Below are positions 6,721 to 11,991 of a stretch of DNA of 11,991 nt, one piece after another. The position numbers and the translations under genes are program-made. A model generated the notes under the pieces. It was not told the DNA's origin. It did no database searches and worked only from the letters and a program-made list of their open reading frames with translations. Origin of the DNA: Parvularculaceae bacterium (lineage in GTDB: Bacteria > Pseudomonadota > Alphaproteobacteria > Caulobacterales > Parvularculaceae); the NCBI GenBank assembly GCA_013389125.1, contig JACADX010000349.1, forward strand, positions 1-11,991. The letters run 5' to 3'. Within the stretch, counting starts at the first letter, position 1; each line of letters opens with the position of its first letter.

Positions 6721-7218
6721 TCAGGCGTAGCGCCGCCCGCCGAAGAGCCCGCCCAAAATCCCGAACAGGATCGAGAGGGCGAGGAACCCGGCAAGGAAGC
6801 CGCCGCCGCCATAGGCGAAGCCTTCGGGCGTCGCCGGAACCGCGGGCTTGAAGACCGAATAGACGCTTTCGGCGATGTCCTTCTTGTAGGTCCGAGCGAG
6901 CACGAGCGGGCGCACCCAGATATTGGCGGCGTTCAGCTCGGCCATGTGGGCGACCAGCATCTCATAGCGCTCGACGACCGTTTCGTAGGTCGAACAGAGC
7001 GCGTCGAGAAGCCCCGTCGCCACCTTGCACTCCGCCATCGCCGACTCTCTCGTATAGTCGTATTCGGCGACCTTGGCGTCGAACTCCTCAACGATCGGGC
7101 GAAGCTCGTCGATCCGGCCGGTGAGATTTTGGACATATTGATCGGTAAAGGCAGGCCCCTGCGACGCCGCGACGGCGAGCGCTGCGCCCGCGATAAGCGC
7201 CAAAAGACGACCGAACAT
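6721..7218 (-). CDS. DUF2937 family membrane protein
   Basis: A 165-residue protein of unknown function that matches the DUF2937 pattern by memory: an N-terminal hydrophobic segment (MFGRLLALIAGAALAVAA) that is a membrane anchor or signal peptide, then 'F..QYVQNL.GR.DEL' (FTDQYVQNLTGRIDEL) leading into a helical, probably coiled, central region, and a C-terminal Gly-rich hydrophobic helix (FLAGFLALSILFGILGGLFGG) followed by RRYA. It is probably an inner-membrane protein with a mostly extracytoplasmic helical middle. Two ATGs compete, at 7224 and 7218; the second is chosen because AAGGGG (7232-7227) is 8 bases from it but only 2 from the first. It is transcribed opposite to its neighbours. A perfect 9-bp hairpin lies just ahead of its ribosome site. 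Confidence 0.75.
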   Translation of the reverse strand: MFGRLLALIAGAALAVAASQGPAFTDQYVQNLTGRIDELRPIVEEFDAKVAEYDYTRESAMAECKVATGLLDALCSTYETVVERYEMLVAHMAELNAANIWVRPLVLARTYKKDIAESVYSVFKPAVPATPEGFAYGGGGFLAGFLALSILFGILGGLFGGRRYA

Positions 7219-7238
7219 GAACATGACCCCTTAATGCT

Positions 7239-7271
7239 GTCCGCCCCCCGAGGCTTGACGGCGGGGCGGAC
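7239..7271 (-). other. 9-bp perfect inverted repeat in the 5' leader of the DUF2937 gene
   Basis: GTCCGCCCC (7239-7247) is exactly complementary to GGGGCGGAC (7263-7271), loop 15 bases. On the minus strand it would fold 6 bases before the AAGGGG ribosome site of the DUF2937 gene. It may be a leader structure or operator; no partner sequence supports either. Confidence 0.3.
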
Positions 7272-7350
7272 CCCTCTGACCCCTGTTGCGGGGAGTTTCG
7301 CCCAAGGGTCGGCGAAAATCCACCCCGCCGCGGCGTTTTAGCGGGAAGGC

Positions 7351-7379
7351 GTGACAAACCTGCGACGGAGGTCTATAGG
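7351..7379 (+). promoter_or_regulatory. Candidate sigma70 promoter of the rimP-nusA-infB operon
   Basis: GTGACA (7351-7356; consensus TTGACA) and TATAGG (7374-7379; consensus TATAAT) are separated by exactly 17 bases, and transcription would begin about 7386. It stands in the divergent gap between the DUF2937 gene and rimP, where an operon promoter is expected. There is no experimental support. Confidence 0.5.
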
Positions 7380-7405
7380 GACGCTCAAACGCGATCGAAT
7401 CTTCG

Positions 7406-7434
7406 AAAGCGGGCTCCGACGGGGCCCGCTTTTT
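7406..7434 (+). terminator. Factor-independent terminator / attenuator in the rimP leader
   Basis: AAAGCGGGC (7406-7414) pairs with GCCCGCTTT (7424-7432), a 9-bp stem with a 9-base loop, and the transcript ends in T5 at 7430-7434: a textbook intrinsic terminator. It lies only about 20 bases after the predicted transcription start and 28 bases before the rimP start, so it would act on the operon's own leader. In E. coli NusA feeds back on its operon through leader termination; a similar use here is inference. Confidence 0.75.
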
Positions 7435-7462
7435 CGTTAGCGTTCAACGATCTGGAGCCGCC

Positions 7463-8002
7463 TTGACGGTCCTTGAAGAGCGCATCGAGAAGCTCATCGC
7501 CCCGGCGATCGCCGCGGCGGGCTTTGACCTCGTGCGCGTCAAGATGACCGGCGCGGAGGTCAGAACGCTGCAGATCATGGCGGAGCGCCCCGACCATACG
7601 ATGTCGGCGGAAGATTGCGCGAAACTGTCGCGCGCGCTGTCGCCGATCCTTGAGGAAGCGGATCCGATTTCAGGATCCTACCGCCTTGAAGTGTCATCGC
7701 CCGGCATCGACCGCCCGCTCGTCCGCCTCAAGGACTATGACGACTGGCGCGGCTATGAGGCGAAGATCGAACTCAATCGCCTGATCGAGGGGCGAAAGAA
7801 GTTCAAAGGCGTCCTCGCCGGCGTCGACGGAGACAACGTCTGCCTTGACATCGAGGGCGAAGACGAGACGGCCCTCATTCCGTTCGCGTGGATTTCATCC
7901 GCGAAACTGGCGCTGACGGAGGAATTGATCCGCGAGAGCCTTAAGGCGGCGAAGACCGCGTCGAAGGAGAAGAAACATGACGACCAAGGAGACTTTCAAT
8001 GA
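7463..8002 (+). CDS. rimP: Ribosome maturation factor RimP
   Basis: A 179-residue cytosolic protein that binds the nascent 30S subunit and helps its late maturation. Features are the N-terminal alpha/beta domain (LEERIEKLIAPAIAAAGFDLVRVKM), the family signature YRLEVSSPGIDRPL (about 73-86) and a C-terminal SH3-like barrel (GYEAKIELNR ... LIPFAWISSAKL). The start is a TTG at 7463 with GGAG at 7454-7457, 5 bases ahead; no ATG or GTG gives the conserved N-terminus. The C-terminal ~20 residues are Lys-rich and variable, as in other members. The TGA at 8000-8002 overlaps the nusA ATG (ATGA), indicating coupling. First gene of the rimP-nusA-ylxR-infB operon, behind an attenuator-like leader. Confidence 0.95.
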   Translation: MTVLEERIEKLIAPAIAAAGFDLVRVKMTGAEVRTLQIMAERPDHTMSAEDCAKLSRALSPILEEADPISGSYRLEVSSPGIDRPLVRLKDYDDWRGYEAKIELNRLIEGRKKFKGVLAGVDGDNVCLDIEGEDETALIPFAWISSAKLALTEELIRESLKAAKTASKEKKHDDQGDFQ

Positions 8003-9639
8003 ACGCCGTTAGCGCCAACAAGCTCGAGCTCATCCAGATCGCCGACGCCGTCGCGCGCGAGAAATCGATCGACAAGGCGCTCGTCATCGACGCGATGGAG
8101 GACGCGCTCGCGCGGGCCGCCCGCTCGCGCTACGGCCACGAGACGAACGTCAAGGCGGAGATCAATCCGCAGACCGGCGAAACGCGGCTCTGGAGGCTTC
8201 TTGAAGTCGTCGAGACGGTCGAAAACGATTCGACGCAGATTTCGCTGAAAGAGGCGCTGCAGAAGAATCCGGAAGCCGAGATCGGCGCCTTCATCTCCGA
8301 GCCGCTGCCGCCGATCGAATTCGGCCGCGTCGCGGCGATGTCGGCGAAGCAGGTGATCACGCAGAAGGTCAGGGACGCCGAGCGGGACCGTCAGTATGCG
8401 GATTTCAAGGACCGCGTCGGCGAGATCATCAACGGCATCATCAAGCGCGTCGAATACGGCCACGTCATCGTCGATCTCGGAAGGGCCGAGGCCGTCGTCC
8501 GGCGCGACCAGCAGCTGCCGCGCGAGAACTACCGCAACGGCGACCGCCTCCGGTCCTACATCATGGACGTGCGGCGCGAAGCGCGCGGGCCGCAGATCTT
8601 TCTTTCCCGCTCGCATCCGCAGTTCATGGCGAAGCTCTTAGAACAGGAAGTGCCGGAAGTCTATGACGGCGTCATCGAGATCAAGGCTGTCGCGCGCGAT
8701 CCGGGGAGCCGCGCCAAGATCGGCGTCATGTCGAACGATTCGTCGATCGATCCCGTCGGCGCCTGCGTCGGCATGCGGGGGAGCCGAGTCCAGGCCGTCG
8801 TCAACGAGCTTGGCGGCGAGAAAATCGACATTGTGCCGTGGTCGCCGGACCCTGCGACATTCGTCGTCAACGCGCTGGCGCCCGCCGAGGTGACGAAGGT
8901 CGTTCTCGACGAGGAGCTCGACCGTATCGAGGTCGTCGTTCCGAACGAGCAGCTGTCGCTCGCGATCGGCCGGCGCGGCCAGAACGTCCGTCTCGCCTCG
9001 CAGCTCACCGGCTTCGACATCGACATCATGACGGAGGAAGAGGAATCGACGAAGCGGCAGGAGGAATTCCGTCAGCGCTCGGAGCTCTTCATGCAGGCTT
9101 TGGACGTCGACGACATGATGGCGGGGCTTCTCGTCTCGGAAGGCTTCGCCAAGATCGAAGAGCTCGCCTTTGTCGAGCTTGAGGACCTGACGGAGATCGA
9201 AGGCATCGACGAGGAAACGGCGGCCGAGCTGCAGGCGCGGGCGAAAGACTGGCTTGAAGCGGAGAAAAAGAAGCTTGACGCCCGCCGCAAGGAGCTCGGC
9301 GTCGAAGACGGGCTTCTTGAAATCGAAGGCCTTGATCTCAAGATGATCGTCACGCTCGGCGAAAACGCCGTCAAGACCGTCGAGGACCTCGCCGGCTGCG
9401 TGACCGACGATCTCACCGGCTGGACCGAACGCGTGGACGGCGAGAAGAAGCATTACGACGGCCTCCTTGAGTCCTACAAGCTGAAGCCCGAGGAAGCCGA
9501 GGATCTCATCATGCGCGCGCGGCTCGCCGCGGGATGGGTGACCGAGGAAGATCTCGCAAAAGCGGCCGCTGAGGCGGCGGCGGCGGAAGCCGCGGCGGCG
9601 GAAGCGGCGATGGGAGCGGCGGCTGGTCAAAGCGCTTGA
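7999..9639 (+). CDS. nusA: Transcription termination/antitermination factor NusA
   Basis: Binds RNA polymerase and RNA to modulate pausing, termination and antitermination. Domains in order across 546 residues: RNAP-binding N-terminal domain (about 1-130), S1 domain (about 138-200, [21 protein letters not shown]), KH1 with [14 protein letters not shown] (251-264), KH2 with [14 protein letters not shown] (323-336), an acidic linker (TEEEES), and two helix-hairpin-helix acidic repeats (about 365-515) as in Proteobacteria that carry the C-terminal autoregulatory repeats. The start ATG overlaps the rimP stop; AAGGAG at 7984-7989 is 9 bases upstream. The last ~30 residues are an alanine/glutamate tail ([13 protein letters not shown]) produced by a 15-bp repeat and are unlikely to be structured. 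The upstream end of ylxR may overlap this tail in the +1 frame. Confidence 0.97.
   Translation: MNAVSANKLELIQIADAVAREKSIDKALVIDAMEDALARAARSRYGHETNVKAEINPQTGETRLWRLLEVVETVENDSTQISLKEALQKNPEAEIGAFISEPLPPIEFGRVAAMSAKQVITQKVRDAERDRQYADFKDRVGEIINGIIKRVEYGHVIVDLGRAEAVVRRDQQLPRENYRNGDRLRSYIMDVRREARGPQIFLSRSHPQFMAKLLEQEVPEVYDGVIEIKAVARDPGSRAKIGVMSNDSSIDPVGACVGMRGSRVQAVVNELGGEKIDIVPWSPDPATFVVNALAPAEVTKVVLDEELDRIEVVVPNEQLSLAIGRRGQNVRLASQLTGFDIDIMTEEEESTKRQEEFRQRSELFMQALDVDDMMAGLLVSEGFAKIEELAFVELEDLTEIEGIDEETAAELQARAKDWLEAEKKKLDARRKELGVEDGLLEIEGLDLKMIVTLGENAVKTVEDLAGCVTDDLTGWTERVDGEKKHYDGLLESYKLKPEEAEDLIMRARLAAGWVTEEDLAKAAAEAAAAEAAAAEAAMGAAAGQSA
9577..9605 (+). repeat. Two-copy 15-bp direct repeat in the nusA tail
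   Basis: The 14-base unit GCGGCGGCGGAAGC occurs at 9577-9590 and again at 9592-9605, a period of 15. In the nusA frame it encodes repeated Ala-Ala-Glu-Ala. The period keeps the frame, so copy changes would only lengthen or shorten the tail. Confidence 0.6.
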
Positions 9640-10231
9640 GCATGCGTCCGATGAACGGACGCGCACCTGCATCGCTGGCGGCGGGTCATCGCCCCCCGCC
9701 GGGCTGATCCGCTTTGCGCTGTCTCCGGACGGCGTCGTCACGCCTGATCTCGCGGAAAAGCTCGGCGGGCGCGGGGCTTGGGTGTCGGCGGACCGCGCCG
9801 CGCTTGAGCGCGCGGTCGCAAAGGGGCTTTTTGCGCGGGCGTTCAAGACGGCCGCGACAGCCCCTGCGGATCTCGTCGCCGGCGTCGAAGCGGGCCTCCG
9901 GCGGCGCGCGCTCGACGCGCTCGGACTTGCGCGCCGGACGGGCGATGCGGTTCTCGGCTTCGACCAGGCGAAGAAAGCCCTCGTCGCCGGAAAGGCCGGC
10001 GCGCTCCTGTCAGCATCCGACGCCGCTGACGACGGGCGGGAAAAACTCGCCCGCCTCGCGGACGGGCGCTTTCAGTGCCGCGCTTTCACGAGCGCCGAGC
10101 TTTCGGCGGCCTTCGGAAAGGAAGGCGTCCGCCACGCGGCGATCAAGAATGGCGCGGCGGCGCGACGCTTCATTCGCGAGGCGGCGCGATTAGAGGGGTT
10201 TCGTTCGGATTCGCCGGGCGAAACGCCGTGA
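9623..10231 (+). CDS. ylxR: YlxR-family RNA-binding protein (DUF448 fused to an L7Ae-like domain)
   Basis: A nucleic-acid-binding protein of the nusA-infB operon. The N-terminal DUF448/YlxR domain shows [32 protein letters not shown] and FARAF; the second half ([23 protein letters not shown]...[17 protein letters not shown]) has the L7Ae/YbxF-like fold common in the alphaproteobacterial fusion. The start is the problem. No ATG, GTG or TTG occurs in frame between the stop at 9539-9541 and the GTG at 9782, which would delete the first ~50 residues including RTCIAGG. The CTG at 9623 is proposed: GGGAG lies at 9612-9616, 6 bases ahead, and it gives 202 residues beginning [17 protein letters not shown]. 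It overlaps the nusA end by 17 bases. Other explanations are a sequencing error or frameshifting from nusA. Family is secure, start is not. Confidence 0.82.
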   Translation: MVKALEHASDERTRTCIAGGGSSPPAGLIRFALSPDGVVTPDLAEKLGGRGAWVSADRAALERAVAKGLFARAFKTAATAPADLVAGVEAGLRRRALDALGLARRTGDAVLGFDQAKKALVAGKAGALLSASDAADDGREKLARLADGRFQCRAFTSAELSAAFGKEGVRHAAIKNGAAARRFIREAARLEGFRSDSPGETP

Positions 10232-10293
10232 CGCGGACCTAGAGTTCGCAGTGGACCGGAGCGGCGTTGGGCGTTATGTCCAAGGCCGCTTTC

Positions 10294-10319
10294 AAGGGGC
10301 GGCGCGGGCCGCCCTTTTT
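10294..10319 (+). terminator. Terminator-like hairpin between ylxR and infB
   Basis: AAGGGGCGGC (10294-10303) pairs with GCCGCCCTTT (10308-10317), 10 bp with one G-T wobble and a 4-base GCGG loop, running into T5 at 10315-10319. This is a good intrinsic-terminator shape in a 123-base gap inside an otherwise close-packed operon, 35 bases before the infB start. No clear promoter was found between it and infB, so partial readthrough is expected. Confidence 0.7.
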
Positions 10320-10354
10320 GAAAGTCCGCCCTTTGCGGCGGGAACGGAGTTTGG

Positions 10355-11991
10355 ATGACCGACGACGTCGAAAGAAACGCTGCGGACGGCGGCAAGCCTG
10401 AAAGGCGCCCCTTGTCAGTGCGCCGATCCGAAATCGGCGCGGTGAAGCAGAGCTTCAGCCACGGGCGTTCGAAGACCGTCGTCGTCGAGACGAAAAAGCG
10501 CCGCGTCATCGGTCTCAAGAAGGAAGATGAAGCGGTCGAGACGCCGCAGCCGGCGAAGGAAACGCTCGCCTTCAAGGCGGCGCCCGAGAAGAAGTCGGTC
10601 GAACCGCCGAAGCAGCAGCCGAACGTCCTGCGAACCCTTTCGGAGGACGAAAAGCACGCGCGCGCCGCGGCGCTCATCCAGGCGCGCAAGGAAGAGGAAA
10701 TTCGAAAACGTCGCGACGAGGCCGAACGCAAGGAGCGCGAGGCGCGCGAGGCCGAGGAGCGGACGCGGCTTGAGGCCGAGCGGGCGCGCGTCGCCGACGA
10801 GGAGCAAAAGCGCGAGCGCGAACTCTCGGAACGCCGCAAGGCGGAAGAGCGGGCGCGTCGCGCGCTCGAGGACGAGGAAGAAGAGCGTCGCCGGCGCGCG
10901 GCCCTCAAAGGCGAGGCGAAGGGCAAGCCGAAGGCCGACGACGAGAAGACCGCCGCCGAGGCCGATCCCGACAATCCGCTCGCCAAGCTCGGCGGGCGCC
11001 TCAAAACCAAGCGCAAGCCGCTCGTCGACAAGAGCGACCGCGAAAACGCCGCCAAGGAAGCGCCGCGGCGCCGCTCGGGCCGCCTCACCATCGCCAACGC
11101 GCTCGACGATGACGATCGGCAGCGCTCGCTCGCGTCCGTGAAGCGCGCGCGCGAGCGTGAAAAGCTCGCCCGCCAGCAGCGCGGCGGATCGACGCCCGCG
11201 ATCGTGCGCGAAGTCGTCATCCCCGAAACCATCACCGTCCAGGATCTTGCGCAGCGCATGTCGATGCGCAGCGTCGACCTCATCCGCGAGCTGATGAAAC
11301 AGGGCCAGATGGTGACGGCGAATTCGATCCTTGACGCCGACACCGCCGAGCTGATCGTCAGCGATCTCGGCCACCAGGCGAAGCGGGTCGCCGAGGCCGA
11401 CGTCGAAGAAGGGCTTGTCGCCGACGCCGACGAGGACGGCGCGATGGCGCAGCGCCCGCCGGTCGTCACGATCATGGGCCATGTCGACCACGGAAAGACG
11501 TCGCTATTGGACGCGCTTCGCCAGACGAACGTCGTCGCGGGCGAGGCCGGAGGCATCACCCAGCACATCGGCGCCTATCAAGTGACGGTCAAGGACGGGC
11601 GCAAGATCACGTTCCTCGACACGCCGGGCCACGCCGCCTTCACGCAGATGCGCGCACGCGGCGCGAAAGTGACGGACATCGTCGTGCTGGTCGTCGCGGC
11701 GGACGATTCGATCATGCCGCAGACGGTCGAGGCGATCAATCACGCCAAGGCCGCAGGCGTTCCGATCATCGTCGCCATCAACAAGATCGACAAGCCGGGC
11801 GCCGACCCCAACCGTGTGCGCACCGAGCTGCTGAGCCACGAGATCGTGGTCGAGGCGATGGGCGGCGAGACGCAGGATGTGGAGGTCTCGGCGCTGAAGA
11901 AGACCGGCCTCGACAAGCTGGTGGAAGCCATCCTGCTGCAGGCGGAGCTGCTCGACCTCAAGGCCAACCCGGAGCGCGCCGGCGAAGGCAC
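10355..11991 (+). CDS. infB: Translation initiation factor IF-2 (3' end outside the window)
   Basis: GTPase that places initiator fMet-tRNA on the 30S subunit and promotes subunit joining. The 545 complete codons visible include an alphaproteobacterial-type N-terminus ([25 protein letters not shown]), a long Glu/Arg/Lys-rich, probably coiled-coil segment (about 95-190), the IF2N-like domain ([22 protein letters not shown]...) and the G domain: G1 GHVDHGKT (375-382), the switch-region [11 protein letters not shown]3 DTPGH (422-426) and G4 NKID (476-479). Domains II-IV are cut off by the window end. The ATG at 10355 has GGAG at 10346-10349, 5 bases ahead. A terminator-like hairpin stands upstream. 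The final ~170 bases prefer CTG and GTG codons, unlike the rest of the gene, although the protein stays normal. Confidence 0.96.
   Translation, partial: MTDDVERNAADGGKPERRPLSVRRSEIGAVKQSFSHGRSKTVVVETKKRRVIGLKKEDEAVETPQPAKETLAFKAAPEKKSVEPPKQQPNVLRTLSEDEKHARAAALIQARKEEEIRKRRDEAERKEREAREAEERTRLEAERARVADEEQKRERELSERRKAEERARRALEDEEEERRRRAALKGEAKGKPKADDEKTAAEADPDNPLAKLGGRLKTKRKPLVDKSDRENAAKEAPRRRSGRLTIANALDDDDRQRSLASVKRAREREKLARQQRGGSTPAIVREVVIPETITVQDLAQRMSMRSVDLIRELMKQGQMVTANSILDADTAELIVSDLGHQAKRVAEADVEEGLVADADEDGAMAQRPPVVTIMGHVDHGKTSLLDALRQTNVVAGEAGGITQHIGAYQVTVKDGRKITFLDTPGHAAFTQMRARGAKVTDIVVLVVAADDSIMPQTVEAINHAKAAGVPIIVAINKIDKPGADPNRVRTELLSHEIVVEAMGGETQDVEVSALKKTGLDKLVEAILLQAELLDLKANPERAGEG

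Noticed and set aside
6646..7341. 231-codon plus-strand open frame opposite the DUF2937 gene
   Set aside because: Charged, low-complexity translation with no domain, while the minus strand shows two membrane segments, a ribosome site and a known family pattern.
8638..9846. 402-codon minus-strand open frame opposite nusA
   Set aside because: Antisense shadow of the KH and helix-hairpin-helix region of nusA; no recognisable domain.
10735..10920. Arg/Glu-rich repetitive stretch in infB as a possible separate repeat or foreign insert
   Set aside because: A charged, helical, length-variable region is normal between the N-terminus and the IF2N/G domains of alphaproteobacterial IF2.
10072..11568. 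498-codon minus-strand open frame opposite ylxR and infB
   Set aside because: It lies antisense to well-supported ylxR/infB coding sequence and encodes Ser/Arg-rich repeats that are the reverse reading of Glu/Arg-rich infB; long antisense frames are expected at this GC content.
1..11991. CRISPR array, tRNA/rRNA genes, transposases, phage genes or a known defence system
   Set aside because: No evenly spaced repeats, no cloverleaf-like sequence in the gaps, and no recombinase, transposase, nuclease or toxin motifs in the supported genes.

Overview
The window is high-GC (roughly two thirds G+C), tightly packed bacterial DNA that looks like a chromosome segment of an alphaproteobacterium, most likely Hyphomicrobiales (Rhizobiales). 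The evidence is the trmB ... rimP-nusA-ylxR-infB order, a YlxR protein fused to an L7Ae-like domain, an IF2 with the alphaproteobacterial N-terminus, and an intergenic palindrome of the TTAGAGC...GCTCTAA type. A Methylocystaceae/Beijerinckiaceae-like source is a guess from codon style only.

Layout. (1) Positions 1-945 are a scar-like region: the C-terminus of an unrecognised protein (possibly a sugar phosphate isomerase-type TIM barrel), then the last ~45 codons of a TRAP-transporter large permease (dctM) on the minus strand, joined near position 370 to the last ~190 codons of a DUF885-family protein on the plus strand. Neither piece has its 5' part, so this is a deletion/rearrangement junction or an assembly join. 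(2) Positions 1010-6606 are a dense co-directional run: trmB (tRNA m7G46 methyltransferase), a lipoprotein resembling CE15 glucuronoyl esterases, ttcA (tRNA C32 2-thiolation), a family 2 glycosyltransferase, a PAPS-dependent sulfotransferase and a 3-hydroxyisobutyrate dehydrogenase-family oxidoreductase. Genes overlap or nearly touch, so they are probably co-transcribed. (3) Positions 6607-7218 hold a TTAGAGC palindrome and a convergent minus-strand DUF2937 membrane protein. (4) Positions 7351-11991 are the transcription/translation operon: a candidate sigma70 promoter, an immediate factor-independent terminator (attenuator-like), rimP, nusA, ylxR, a second terminator-like hairpin, and infB, which runs off the end.

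Two modules are interleaved. The housekeeping module handles tRNA modification (trmB, ttcA), 30S maturation (rimP), transcription elongation/termination (nusA) and initiation (infB). In many Hyphomicrobiales trmB directly precedes rimP; here about 5.8 kb of cargo separates them. Within it, the glycosyltransferase and sulfotransferase, with overlapping reading frames, suggest synthesis of a sulfated surface glycan or glycolipid, and the CE15-like lipoprotein suggests an envelope esterase acting on uronate esters.

The points most worth a second look are the dctM/DUF885 junction, the apparent lack of an ATG/GTG/TTG start for full-length ylxR, the two attenuator-like hairpins in the rimP-infB operon, the cargo islet itself, and a change of codon preference in the last ~170 bases of infB. 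I saw no tRNA, rRNA, CRISPR array, transposase or phage gene, and no clearly novel defence system.
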